DNA of 64,000 nt from the NCBI GenBank assembly GCA_030549495.1, contig JAUIRK010000046.1:310001-374000 (forward strand), in the 5' to 3' direction. This DNA comes from Nectonema munidae (taxonomy: Eukaryota; Nematomorpha; Nectonematoida; Nectonematidae). The notes under the pieces were generated by a model, which was not told the origin of the DNA, searched no databases, and worked only from the letters and a program-made list of their open reading frames with translations. Position numbers and translations under genes: made by a program. Every line of letters starts with the position of its first letter. Position 1 is the first letter of the stretch. This document shows positions 31,823 through 46,800 of the stretch, in pieces.

Positions 31823-34800
31823 GTATATTTTTTTACTTATATTTATATAAAATACATTTTAAACGTATTATATAAATATATAATTTAATATTTTCGGGTT
31901 CTTATTTTTTCAGAAAAAACTATGTTTTTAATTCAAATATTTAAGCTTAGTTTTTATGGTTCATGTTACAAGCTTTAAAAGTTTTGCTATTAAAATATAA
32001 GATTCCTTTACTACATATACGGTATTTTTTTAGGGTGTATGTCGATTTGTAATATAAGTGCATATTTTTATTCTAATTCAAAAAGGCGGTATACCCCGAT
32101 ATCCGATAAATTGTGGATCATAAATTTATCTTATTGCAGGAAGAGGAAATATAAGTTGATTTTGTAATTGTTCTATACTTATGTATTCAAAACTAAGTGA
32201 CATTATTCTCTTTTTTTATATTGTCAATAAAACAATTTATTAGTGAGTTTTAGCAGTTTCATTGTTTAATTATGTGCGTGCGTTCTATTAAAATTTAAGA
32301 ACATTTATTTTTAAATATAGTACTTAAAATGCAGATTTTTCCATACTAGATATTAGGCGCATGTTCAGACAAAAGTTAACAATATAGAAAAGCACTATAA
32401 TAACCTGATAACACAATGTCCACAATAAATTAGAGTTTGTAGCAATGTTTAGATCGATGTTTTAAAAGTGCTCGATTGCTTATATGTGGCAAACATTAAT
32501 TTTTGTCCCCAATAATGTACTAGAATTATTGAATTTTGATACATATTAAAATGTATTTTATATAAATACTTTTCCTTGAAAAATCCTTACATAACTTGAG
32601 GCTGACAACTCGTTGAAAAAATTATCGACTTATAGTTTGAAAAATATCGCAGTCTTTCCTAATAAATGATACATTTCCATGAGCGTTATTTAAAAATTTT
32701 TAGAACAAGTTTTCGTTTTTTGAGTTTTCTACCTATTTAAAATTCAAATATATAATAAAATAAATGAATATATATGCCAAATAGATATTAATTTCTAGAA
32801 ATTTTGTGTTATTATTATTTTAAAGCGGGTTAATATAATGACAATTTATCTAAAATTTTGTGATGTCCTCAAAAAATAAATATATTTTTCAAACAATCTA
32901 GAATTAATTTTTCTCATAATACATGTGTCGGTTTTTAACCGGGTTTTCTTCCTCCGAAGAATTCAAAGGTTTTTACGGCTGGGTGCTCTGGCGACCTGAT
33001 TCTACGTGGTTAGTAATCAAGCTATCACTAGACATTAAGTTTGTTTCCCAAATTGGGAGCCTTCGCGTTAGGATAGTATCTATCACTCAGCTGTATTTAT
33101 ATATTTGTAATATAATATATATAACAAGGTTAGCTATGCAATAATAAGGGCCGGTAGGCGTTTAGTGGGATGGAAAGTCCAGGTAGACCTGAACTCAGCA
33201 TTCCGGGCTGGCCACGATATCCGAAAGGATGGGTGCGAACATCACAAACAACTTAACTTAACTTAAGTTGGCGTGCACACACAGCACTATCATCATTCAT
33301 CAATCATTACACACTGATTGCTTTTTAGTTAGTTATTACTTTATTCATTCGTTTTCTCCCATCACTGACATATTTCATTTTGCTGATCTATCAAGCATTT
33401 GTTTTGCTTTTAATCCATTTTTTTTCCTTTGCATTTAAATTTACGCAAGCATTTCTCTTTGTTTTATGATTTGCCTCACTTTAACATTTTAAAACTTATT
33501 ATGCTCACCCCAAAAATTCCTCACCCAAAACTCATAATACCTAAAAATTACCGTATATACTCGCAATCTGTATATTGTGAAATTTAGTCTGGCGTGTGTA
33601 TAAGAGAGGAAATGATGAAGCTTTTCATAGAAAACAAAATTTATACTTTAATGAAAACAGAGTAAAAAATGTATAATTTTGATTAATTGAAGATATAATC
33701 ACATCAACATTGAAAGGGTTCACTCCATACCTGCAAAGTCTTCCTCATACAGCATCGTTTTGGATTTTTTCGTGTGAGGAATCGGCTTGATATCACATCA
33801 TTTTTCTCATTATTAAACAACATGCTCTTATAGTTATAGTATAGAGGCATTACTTTATATGCATTTTTTATTGGCTCTTAATCAATTTCTTTAACAGAAG
33901 TTGGTCTGATGTAAAATTGATAAAACCTGTTCATTTAGCAACAATACCTAATTGATGCCATCTTTTTTAAGAACAAATTTGTAGCACTTTTAGTAATAAT
34001 GTGTTAATTAATAAATTTTTTAATTTTAAATAAATTTTAAAATTTAAGTTCTTTTTTTATTGTTTATATCAAAGCTTTAAAAGAACTTAAGCATAAAGTT
34101 TCAAAAAATGCTTCGGACCAAATTTGCAGGCAATGAACCTTATAAGTGCACATTTGGTTAATTCCTATCTAAAATAGACTTTGTCACTGGTCAATAGCCA
34201 AGCTGGGTTCTGTATTACATTAATTTTACGTTGTATAACATGTATCTTAGATAATTATTTTTATTCTTTTAACACAGGATATTAAGAAAACATTTCTAAA
34301 AATATTCTGAACATAACAAAACATTTCTAAAAAAATTCTAGATTTTTCTTTAACCCTTATTCTACTGGCTTTCCTCACTTGCAGTGTCCAGCAGTAGTCG
34401 CCTATCATGTTGCGATTGAACTGATCCTGATACCTACTCTCCATTATGGTAATGTCTTGGTGCTCTCTATGTTAATCTATAATGTCTACTATATTACGTG
34501 GGAAGAAATCCAGGTGGGAATGGAAAAAATAAATCTTGAACGACATTCGTGAACTGAGATCGCGATGATTTTGTTTCATGATTTCAATAATTTCTTTATA
34601 GTTGTCTTCACGTTGGTTTCTAAGGAAGTTCTGTGTCATATTTATAAATGATCTCCATACATTAGTCTCCAAAAGATTTTGGTTTTGTAAACTCACTATC
34701 ATCAACCATCATACGAATCATAAAACCCTTGCTTTTAACTGCTTCATATAACAATCTATCTAATTTCGTAAACAAACTACTTAAACCTGTATGATCCATG

Positions 34801-37800
34801 ATTTTAATGAAGTTTTTGGCCAAGCCTAATTTGAGATGTAATGGAGGGAGGATACTTTTTCTGGATTCATTAGACGTTTGTACAGACAGTTGAATCTACC
34901 GGGTGCATTCTTTTATCTTATTGGTCAGTCCTTTTTCATGTAGTGCTCCACATCTGCTCTACTATTCGACAAACAGAAAACAGGCCTTATGTAACCTGTT
35001 TGAAGACCTAGAAGTAGAGTAAATCCTTTGAGATGTCCACAAATTTTCCACCAGTGCTTCTGGTACTGAACTGAGGTATACAAAACCTTCATTGTTTCTT
35101 AATTCTCAGTCATATTTGTTGCCCGCGCATTTTCGGGAATTAATGAACAACCTTCAATCATCTTTTTGGTATGAAGTAGATTTACATAGTTGCTACATGA
35201 GATAATCTGCACCATGACAATAGTATAGGTTATTTTCCATTTAGAAAATGCACGAAGTTTTTTGGCGATAACGAGCGGTATTAAAGCGGACGCAAGGAAT
35301 CAGGGGCTTTGAATTTTCTTTAGACAAATCTGCCTCTCTAATGTGAACTTGAATTAAATGGTCTCGGTTCACTTGTTTCATGTTCGTCTTGATAGTCGTG
35401 ATCAATATGTGTTCTAATGGAATAAGAATCAGAGATTAGTTTTTTGCTCAGCAGGTCGAACTGGAACAAGTAATTCGTCACTGTGAGATAATGGTCAGTA
35501 TCTTGGCCTCCTAGTTTGAAGTAGGGTTTGTAGTTTACCTGAACTACTTTTGTGATTGGTTTCTTTATGCTTTCTCGAGTGAAGTGTCCACAAATTTAGA
35601 AAAAACGACCCCGCACTTTACGTATTTTTGGAGTTCCATCTATCTTATTAGTGAAAGCTGTGAATTATCGAAGAATAGCTGAAGATAGTTACATTTATGC
35701 GATCTAAAACAAAAGCAGAATGTTCGCATTTCTAACAACTAAATATAGGGGATACAATTGGATGATGTAATGTTAGCCATATAGCAATGGGTCATAAATA
35801 TGGATATACTGGTTCTCTAAAATTAAACCTGATACAGCCTATCATTACCATATTGAGATTCTATACATTTGATTATCCTAGAATCAGACTACATTTTACC
35901 AGAACCATGGAATGAAAATTTTTTAACCAGTAAATCCACGCTCTGTTATGTTTGGTTCAACGCCGTAAAACTGCCCTGAAAGCAATAAGGCAAAGATTAT
36001 TGTTCCAGCTTCGCTAATATACTTGCCATAATAGCCTGCAATGATAGACACGCTTACTTTATCTTTAAGCTGACATGCGTTTTTAACTGTTCGCAAACAT
36101 TATTCGTCTTTTACCGTTCCGTCTTTATTAAAAAATTTACCGTTTTTTAGCATAACTTCTATTATAACAAAATAATAAAATTGATAGTTGTTTTACCATT
36201 ACATAAAATTAGAAAATAAATTATAATGTGAGAAGTCTTATTCTAAAATAGTGGTTCTCAACCCTGGAGGAATTCCCCGTGGAAATTTTACAGTTTTTAG
36301 TGGGAATGAAAAATTTGAAACTACCAAACGTCTGACTCTAACAGAGAAGACATAAAGAGATAACTATCAATATTTTTATTCAAGTATAAAAATCAAGTAG
36401 CATTTTTATTTGTTAATAAATGTGTATAATTACACTGTAAAAATATTATCTGTAAAGGTATGTGTATTAAAAACGTTGAGTAAATCTTTTATTTAATAAA
36501 ATACCAGTAATAATATTTCGGTCACTATGACCTTCTTCAGATATATATATATGACCTACATATATTGACACAAATAAACAGTTTATTTTGTTTACAACTT
36601 TTATTTATTTATGAAGACTCAGCGCCATTTTATCTATATGTGTATTAAGTTTGTCTCTTTTCTTTTTCAATGGAATTTTATATATTTAAAGCGGACTATT
36701 TTCATTTCTTGGTGCATGTGTTTTACGCTCCTCTTCAAGAACGAATACAGGTCGACTATTTCTAATCTGACATCATTGGGTCTTGAAGGATGGCGGATTA
36801 GCCATGTATTATGTTAAAATACACCAAACTTACAAACGAATTACCCTCTCTTGATTTTAAAATTTTTAATTTGAAATTATTTAATTACAAGTATTATAAC
36901 ATTTTTATCCTAATCTTTTCTCTAATATTTTTTCTTTAAAAAACTAAACAAATCAGTGCTGAATTACTGATAGTAGTGAATTACTTATCTCTGGATCAGT
37001 GATGGTCAACCTGTACACTAAAAATCCTTTTACATTAAATAGGGGGCGTAAGGAAGGTTGGTTAGATACTCGCCTTCGATAACTCAAGGTCTTGGGTTCT
37101 TTCCTCATAGTTCGATACAAGCCGCGCAATTGTGCTTTCTTGATGAAAACATCCCACCGTGCCTTTACCTTTATAATAGCGAAGCCGGTTAAGACTAATT
37201 TCCATATGTAACAAAGCATTTCTATTTTAATTCAGATCAAACAAGGATGCATATACCCTGCGTGGTGGCGTGCTATTCCACCATCTTCTCTCCAGTAATA
37301 CCCATATGTTTTTGTTTATTTGTTTCAATTGTTTTCAAATAAACAATGTGACAAACTATGTAAATCTGTAAAACAGAGCTGATGTGAAGACTGGAAATGC
37401 AAGAGCTTATGAGAAACCACCTTCCTATCAAGATAAAGAAAAAACTTCTTAACGTACAAGTGTGGTGTGTTTTCGCATATGGATCCTAAGTTTTTTACTA
37501 ACAAATGCTTTGAAAAAGAAGATAAATGCGTTTGAAATGTGGTGCTATGGAAGAATTTTACGAGTCAGTTGTACAGACAAGGTAACAAATGAAGAAGTAC
37601 TAAAAAAAAGTTGGAGAACCTGCTTATTAGAATGATACTCGAACGAAAAGCGAGATTTTATGGAAACATAGCAAGATCATCAACGGGCGAAGAACTGAAA
37701 ACAATAAATGAAGGAAATGAGAAAAAAGTTAGAAGAGGAAGACGAAGAACATGCTGGCTAGATGACAGAAACAACTGGAGAAAGGGGGCTGAAATAAAAT

Positions 37801-40800
37801 GTGAAATTGGCTAAAGATGGAAAAAGGTGGAACAAACTGATAAATATAATTTGGAGACTAAAAAGTAGAAAGAGTTTCCAGAGATCTATATTGGTCATGG
37901 TCAAGAAGAAGAAGACACACTATGTATATTTTCTATTATTTCCATAGATGGATATTCTTGAAATGACATAAAACAATTAAAGAAGTAATAAAAACTTTCC
38001 GTACTCAAAATTTGATTTACTTAGAAGCTTTTACTGCTAGATTTTTTATGTGCGGATAAAGGACCCATGTTCAATCGCTGGCTTTAGATGTCCGGTCCCA
38101 TTTTTTACTATAAGGGGCAAAACATGTAAATTAAAATATATTTATTAAATGAAATTTTATCAGATAAAAAATTAATTTCCAATTATATTGAAGTGCTGCA
38201 AAAATTCGTCTACGTTCGTTTGTTTTGTTAAAAACGTTAACCATTTTTTCTATTATCCCTTCACAGTACGTTTTATGTATATATGCATAAGCACACACTG
38301 ATTTCAAAGGCGTCGTGACATCGAATGCCTTTTTCAACCGACTAAGTCCTCTAATAAAGCTTCTTCACTCGAAGCATCTGATACAGGTGATGATAAGATG
38401 AGTTCAAAAAGCAATAAAATTTGTGGCATGCTTGACTTGTTAGCTTGATTCAATGATCTCAAAATTTCAATTTGTCTAAAGATAAGGCAGTTCATCGCTG
38501 GCTATTTAAGTTAGAGCAAAGAGGGAGATGATTTACGTCTTTGGATTAAATATACAAAAACCATTTGAAATGTAAAAGAATATAGGGAGTGCAAAAAAGC
38601 ATTTTGAAATCTCAAAATTGTTTGGGTGAGGAACTTAACCCCCTGTTCCAGGGTCTATGCCTGGCTTAGTTGTGGGTATCATTCAGAAACAGCGAGTCAT
38701 TGCTTGATTTGTCTACTAACTACCCCAGTTCCTATACACACTAGATATATAAGTCTATACATCACATATATATGTTTACCGTGTTAACAGCTTTTAACAC
38801 GAATTTTACTTTTCGAATGGATCGCCTTCAGCTTTATATGTGTGTGTAAACACGTCACTTAAAACGCTAGATAAGTAAATCGATAAATGTGTTTAATTGA
38901 TTGAGTTTAGGAAGAAAATTAAATGAAATTCATGTGAGGGATATAAACACGTTTTGCCAAAAATTGACCTTGATATTTAATTTAGTTGTTTGTGAAGTCA
39001 GATGAGGAGATCTCTTAATTTAATTTACACTTCTTAATATATTTTCCTAAGTGAATTTTAAATCACAAATTAACTAGTGACATACATAAAATGTTTCTAC
39101 CAAGACTACATATAATATATTCAATGAACGTAGTGCAGCAGGATTCGAATTAACAGCGATTGATTTATTGTGAGTGTGTTCTTCTCCCTTCCAAACACCG
39201 TCTCTGCAATTCTTAGCTAAAGTTTCTGCTGAGACGCCTCACGATCACACTCAATACAACTTTCAAATCGCGCCTCTCTATGAAAATTCGTTAGGATCAA
39301 TGGAAGAAAGATTGCAATAAGTAAAGGGGAATTATTCATATAACATACAAATCGTAATAGCGATGCATAGACGTTTGGATGCAAATATCAAAGCTATATG
39401 GAGAAGGGATTGACAGCAATTTTAAGCTGTTGAGTCTGGGTTAACGTTATATAGCTATTTCTCCACATTTTCAGAAAGAAGGCTCCTTAGCAGATCTATG
39501 TTTGCCCTTTTGAAGAATAGTGGTATTTAGTAGTGATGTACCGATCTTAAATTTTTGTTTTTATCGCTTCCGATGCTAAACCAATACCGATACCATTTTT
39601 TTTTTGGAAAATTATCACGTATAATAATATGATTTTATTTAAAAAGTTAATAAGTAAACTTTGATAAAATTAAATTATAATGTAGAAACATGCGCTTTTC
39701 TCGTGTGTTTCCATCTAGTTTATTTCTTCTAGGAAAAAAAGATTTATTTATTTTTTCATTATGTGTATAATGTAATTGTATATAAAACGGATAAATTGAA
39801 TCAATGTTTATTAAAAACTTCTTTTAGTTTTACCTTATTTTCTTGAAGAACACAATTTTTCAATAAACATTGATTCAATTCTTCCCGTTTATATTCAATT
39901 ATATATATTTTTTTAATATAATTTTCAATGTTTTGATGTTAGTTGGATATTTAGCGAGTTCTACATTTAATTTTGTATTTTGCATTTTTAAATTTGAAAC
40001 TTTTAATGAATGTGGTTGCCAGTTCCTTTTTGAATAATATGGACCCTGAATCAAACACGACTCCATCAAAGGCGTCTCCCATTCATTTGCATTGGGAGCG
40101 GGAATAAAATTAGGTTATTACAGGACTACTCATGGGTAGCGCTGTTCCTGATATTGAGATCCTTTCTTGCCAACAAAAACTTTTAGAAAATTCTTGTAAA
40201 ATACATCTTACCTGTAAACTCTGTTTATATATTTCTGAGCTGTCAGTAGAGTTTCTGTCTCGAGATTTCTTGAATCTTCTTTCTCTGAACTTCAAAAGTT
40301 TTCAAGATGCTTGATGTCGCTAGAAAATAAACAAGAGACTGGAGGAAATTATCCTTTTTTTCTATTTTTATTCCATCGGGAATAAATCTCTTAAAATTTC
40401 TTAGTATGATTTAAACTTCTAAACCATCAAAATCTTTGCAACTATTACAAGATACTTCGTCATCGATACAACCCATAAATTGTGAATGTGTCCAAAAATT
40501 TTAAATTTTATCTTATTTTTTATCTCAAAAAAGATCATCTTTGAAAAATAAGTCCCTAAGCGCTTTAGCTTTTTGAAAAGTTATTTTTTAAATAAAGGCC
40601 ACTTTTACTTTTTATATAGCGCTTTTATATCTTTTTATTTTTTTCTCTAGAAATTTCGTTCTAATTTCCCATTTCTTTTAGAAGATTATTTTATCGAGAA
40701 ATCAGAAATTCTAGTTGTGAGACAAATATAAAAAAATTCGATCCTTGATATCAACATTGGAATCGGTATCAGAATAAGCTGTGACATCCTTAGTTTCAAA

Positions 40801-43800
40801 TCCTCATTGGGTATCATGAAAACTCATAATTATAGAGATTGAGAACAATCCACAAAAAAAGTTAGTGATATAAACTTTGAACATATTTATACTACAATTC
40901 ATAAGATTGCCTGCATAGTGAAGCCCAGTATTTGATAGAGATTTCCACATCAACACTCTTCAGGCCACTTCTATCCAATCTGTGTACAATCAAATATGTT
41001 CGGGCGAGTCACAAATACTGCAACAGTAATAAATTATCCTTTCATAGTTTATCCTGAAGAAGTCAAATTGATTTGATGATGGTTATAAAGGAGCAACATT
41101 TCAAAGATTTAGACACAAGGCCACAAAAAATTAAAGGTACTTGAAGCTTATAAAGTGAATATTTGGAACAAATAGTTTTACGTGATTTGATAAAGACTCC
41201 AGTAGTCAAAATATTTGTTCCTTTTAAATAAAATTGTTTTAAATTTTACTCCTTGTTGTTTTAACCCAACTTATTTCAAAGAATGACTTTTCAGCTTCTA
41301 TATGAAATATAAAAAAAATCGATATATCAATATTAATTTTTATATTAAATACAATTAAAAAATCCCCCTCACCTTATATAAAGTCACCCTACCAATTATT
41401 AGCTACCTCCCATAAAAGTGTGGAGTCGCAGTTGGCTTCATTTTTGTGAATTCTTTTCTTCGATTCCTTCATATTCACTGTGATTTTAATGCGATCGTTC
41501 ACATTTGTCTTTTCTTTATCCTTAATGAAACATCCCTTGAAATGTGTACTCATGTTGAGTGAAGCATCTGATATTAAGTTTTTCTCATTTGTAATTTTGA
41601 TCCTTTATCAGAAATTTTTTATTGAATTTTTTATATTGATTTGCAGATATCATAATTAGGTTTTATGTGTATGCATCGTTTCTATCGATTCCATGTGGAC
41701 TTCTATCTATAAAGATTTTCCTATATATTTCAATTCCTAATTAACATTTTAACAATTTTTTACAAGAACTTTTTTATGCTTCTCCTTCAGATGAACAACA
41801 TATTTTTGATAAAGTGTAAGTGCTTAATGCCTGACTGTGAAATATTTTGAACGATATTCCTCATTTTTGTGAAATTGGCTCTGACCTAGGTTCGATTCTG
41901 GAACTTAATATCTCTATCATCACTCCACTTATGGAAGAATTTCCTTCCCTTTAATGCAAACTCTCAAATTTAAAAATATATGAAATTTAACTGTTTAACA
42001 CTTCTTGCAAATTTTTTAAAAAATTTTCATAAGATAATCTTTTGTATAATTGAAAAGATGGATATGCACTTAGGTTTAGTAAGCAATTGAACACCATTAA
42101 TATTATTCTAACAAAAGTTAGTTTAATGTTTTGCGAAAGGTGTGGTAAACTACTCCATGGCGGTAATTTAACAATTTTCGTGTGTAATGAGTAGGACAGT
42201 TAAAAGTCAATAATTTGAACTTTTTCTTTCTAATAACACGTGCTCCTAAACACATTAACAATTGTCTTATCTTATAAAGCTTGTGTAAAAGAAGTTCAAG
42301 ATATTAGATTCAAAAAATGGAACTTTTTATTAATAAGCAAACTTTTTAATAGTCCCTTTTTGTAAAAATCTCAGAGTTTAAGAAACGAAGCGCAAGTTTT
42401 TGACAATAGTTTTAAAGCAGCTTTTATATACTGTACTGTAAGAAATTTTCGTCAGGAATTTTATTTCGCAAAATTAATTTTCTCCAAACCTAATTTCCAG
42501 AGTCTGCAGTTTTTTAAATATAGAATTTTTTAGAACTCACATTTTTTATAATCACTGAAATTTCTATATTATCTGCTCAACAAGTAAAGAACTAAATTTT
42601 CTAAGCTAAATATTTAAAATTTTAGAAATGTTTATGTGCGAATTTGTTTTTGAAGCATGATTCGCGAAGTCTTGCACTCGTGAATGGGTTAAAGTACTTT
42701 GCAGTATTGAAGAGTTCAAAAGCCAACTTAACCCAATTTGTGCCAATGTTCCCGAAGGGAACGCCCACGACTTCATTAATCTCTTCTATTTGAAACACGA
42801 GTTTGTCTGTGTTTTCTTTGGGAAGATTGGTAATAATGTATTATTCCATTTTATAATTATTTGAAAAGAATATTTTCAATGGTCCTCGTTATCAGATCCA
42901 AGGCTTAGGATAGGGATGTTGTTATTTGCAAATAAATTTAACGCCAACTCTTCCCTTCCGACTTTTATTTAGCCTTTCATGCACAATGGGACACCAGTGT
43001 CCGATAGAATAAAAATGGCCTTCTTTAAGCATATAAAAACTTATTGAAAAAGTAAGCTAAAACACGAAAAATCAACATCTAATGGAGACTGTCTTCGACT
43101 CAGTCAGTATATATCTGAATTATGTGGCTTAATAAAAATGTGAGCATTTTTTTCTAAATCACTTTTTAAGCCAGAATGGGGATACATAAATTTAATGGGT
43201 CATCTTCACCATGAAATCTGTAGTATAAAAATGATTCTTATTAAGAGAGATATTTAATTTGCAGGTTATCAGAAAAGCTTCTTCAAATATGGTCTAATTA
43301 TAAAAAATGCATTAGAAGTTAGCTCTTTCAGAAATTGGTTTCCTAAATTAAAGCGACCGTTTTTATTTCGTGAGTATAGAAAGTAATGAAATAATATTAT
43401 AATGCGGGCGTGTAGTAGATGTTCAAATTCAGCGTTTTTACAACCAAAGCAAAATAATAGGTATCGATCAGTATGCTATATTCACTATTTAAGTGAGCGT
43501 ATTTTGGAAGCTCTGATCAAATCCATCCATTAATATCGACTTTCTATTAATCAAAATCTTTAAATATCCTTAAAATTCATTGCGAGAAGTGCATGAAATA
43601 TTAATGGAACTACTGCATCTAAGAAGCTTACATTACTTTTTGCGCGCATATCATCTATTTAAAGCTGGCTTAAAGAGAAACGACGTAGAAGAGTGGCAGA
43701 AATGAGAGTATAGCGCACATTATAGTACTGCAATTTGTTGATAGTATAAAACCCTGCTCTTAAATATATATAGAATTTAAGTTATTTATTTGTGATTGAA

Positions 43801-46800
43801 ATTTAATTTAATTAAAAATTCAAAAAAAAAAAGAAAAATTACTCCAACTTCATTAATAATAATAAATCACCTAGTTATGAGATTATTTTTAAAATAACTT
43901 TTTTATATGATGAGACACACAAAACAAACTAATGAACATAATTTTAATTTCGATTGCTTAGGAAGTATAACGATGTAGGCTACCATTATTATTTAGAAAG
44001 GCAACTATATATATTATTTATTTTGCTACTTTTGCTCAGAAGTTTCTCGTAACCCTGGTTGGACTTCCTTATTTAAAAAGGAGATGAAACGATCTCTGGA
44101 AAAAAGTTTGTCAAACTTTAGTTGAACACAATAAACTTCGTACATTTTTCTGTATTAGTTCTCTCCCAATCGAGCAGGTGTCCATTGAAAACTTATCCGT
44201 CGAACAGTTTACCTTGAACGCAGAAAATTACGCGACCAAATTTTTTTTATCACAGATTATGATTCTCGTTATTTTCTTCGATTGTTTAAAAAAAATCAAT
44301 GACATGTCATCAAAATTATTTTTAATTACTTCTCCTTTATTTAAATCAAATAAAATGAGATTTGTAAGGTTATATGACACGTTTTTTCATAATATATTGT
44401 ATAGGATGTGAAGGATTGTGCGCTATCGACATTGTGTATAATCTATAAGTCTCTTTCCCTTCACTATCTACTTCAAGCTCAATTAAACATAACAAGCATG
44501 ATATTTTTAATCTACTTTTTCAACAGTAATCTACTAATATATCTCTCTTATCAGTTCATACATTTAATATACAGAGTTAAATAGGCGTATCAATAACATA
44601 TTATTCAGACTTTTTCATATTTTGTTTCATATATATATTATTTGTCATTTTTGAGAATCGTCTCTTATGTAAGTCTCAAATATTGATTTCTTATACTTTT
44701 TGCACTGACGAATTTAAAATTGGGAGGAAGCCTTTTACTGCATTTCTTGTGGCACCGTCAGTTTCATATCAAGTGATAATTGCACATTTTCACGTGCCTT
44801 TAAGTCAGGGCGTAAAAATAGCTCTACTGGATGCTACCATTGCCTGGCTAATTGATGGCCTTTTACCCATAGGACGATCATATCTATCGGTCAATTGACT
44901 GGTTGCTCAGATAAAAAGAGAAAATATCCAATTGAAACTGTTTTGATATTTTACAAGTCTAACTAATTTTATGTAATTTTAACATGTAAAATGGCTATTT
45001 TTTCTAAACTCAAATATTTTCTGTGAAGCTTGTTTATACCTTCAAAGTTCATTACCGATCAATTGACCGGCTGGTAAAATGTGTATAAAATTAAAGAAAA
45101 ATAAAAAGTATTAATATTTTTGAAGATAAAAAAACATAATCTATTATGAAAACAAAAAAAAATTATTTTTAAATGAAACAGTTTTCACAAACATCAAATG
45201 AACAAGTTCCGCATATATATTTTCATTTGTGACAGCAATTTCTTGTTTTGTTTTTCAAACAGTTCCTGCATGTTGTTCTTTGTTTTTTGCCCGATTTGAC
45301 TCATTTTTACAAAGTGATTTTGACGCTCTTTTTTCCCCAATTTCCATAGAGTTTCGCCAAGATAAATCAAAAATTTTTTGCCGCTAGAAGAAAATCTTTC
45401 AAGATGTTAGCAGATGATGAATGAATTGAGACATACACTGTCTAGAAGGTTGAAAAAGACTGCTAAAAGCCATCTTTTTGTTGTGCATTTAGTTGAATAC
45501 ATCTTAAACATTTTGTCCACTACATCGACTCCGCTCTTTAGATATAAAACATAATAGAATCTGGTTTTATTTTAGAATTACTGGAAATTTCAATTTTGGC
45601 ATGCATCGAAGACAGTAAGTACACACAACTTTATTTTTTTAGATTTATAACACAGCAATGGAATATTATCATCTGAAGTGAAAACACTTTTGGTTTCCTA
45701 CATCAAACTTTTTCGATTGAGTTTGATTTCTGATGGAATCTCTCTTTTATTTAGTGCCCATCAAAGTTGTGTTATCTCGTAAAAGTTTTTTTGTCAGCTT
45801 CAAACTCGTGAAAAAATGATCTGTTATTAAGTTCAAGCCTTGATTTTTATAAGGGTCCATGAGCTTGACAACAACATGTTCAGATAATGGCGAATCTCTT
45901 TTTCTTTTCCAGTATAGGAAATGCGTTCAGTACATAGTAGGAGGCGGTGTCGCAAATAAGCCAGAATTTTATGCCAAACTTTTCAGGCTTCAATGGAATG
46001 TTTTGGATAAATGAGCATTTATTTTTGCAGGGAAACATTTGTTAGCCAATTGTCACATTCAAACAAGGAATGAAACTCTTCTGGCAATTTCGTAAACTGA
46101 ATTCCACAGTTCGCGTATCGGCGCAACTTGTCAGTTTCTTTTCTAGACCTTCTTGAGTTTAACTCATCGGACCTTATATATCTCAAAATTTTTTGTACTT
46201 CAACATTGAGGGTGTTTCTTGGAATTTTTTTTCGATAATTCTGCTCCCAAAATGGATGCAAAGGTTCATTTTTACCTTTGAAAACGCCTCTCAGAATAGT
46301 GAGTCCGAGAAAACCTCTCAGTTCTTTTTCATCTAAAGTGAAAGTATCATCATTTTCATTTTTAGCCTTCTCTAAAGTTCGATCTAAAAGTTTTCTAATG
46401 TTTTCTTCACCGAAAATCTTCTCAAAAACGTCCTTACAATTTTGAGTTTGTGAAGATATAAATCTTGTTTGACCACCTTTTGAATAAATTTTATTTTTGC
46501 TTGCCTTTTTTGTGACATTTTTTGGATAGTAGCTCCACTTTGTTCCATCTTTACTCATTGGATAAGAAGTTCCTGAAGAACTATTTTCTTCTTTCTCTAC
46601 AAAACAACTTTCATCAGAAGTAAATTGACTCAGAAGTTAATTCACCAACAGAACTTTTACCTTCACTCAAGCAAGACAAAGTGTCCATTTCAAAATCAGA
46701 ATCTTCAGATTCAGAATCAATATTGTCTTGAAAAGAAGGAGACTTATTTTTTGAGAGTTTTATTTTGTGTAAAAATATATTTTTATATTAAAAATATTTT

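Noticed and set aside
33549-33566. TTACCGTATATACTCGCA as a transposon terminus
   Set aside because: Suggestive wording only; no inverted partner or target duplication was found.
44683-44898. 71-codon + frame with hydrophobic C-terminal half
   Set aside because: No known domain, and the end overlaps a palindrome belonging to the piggyBac family.
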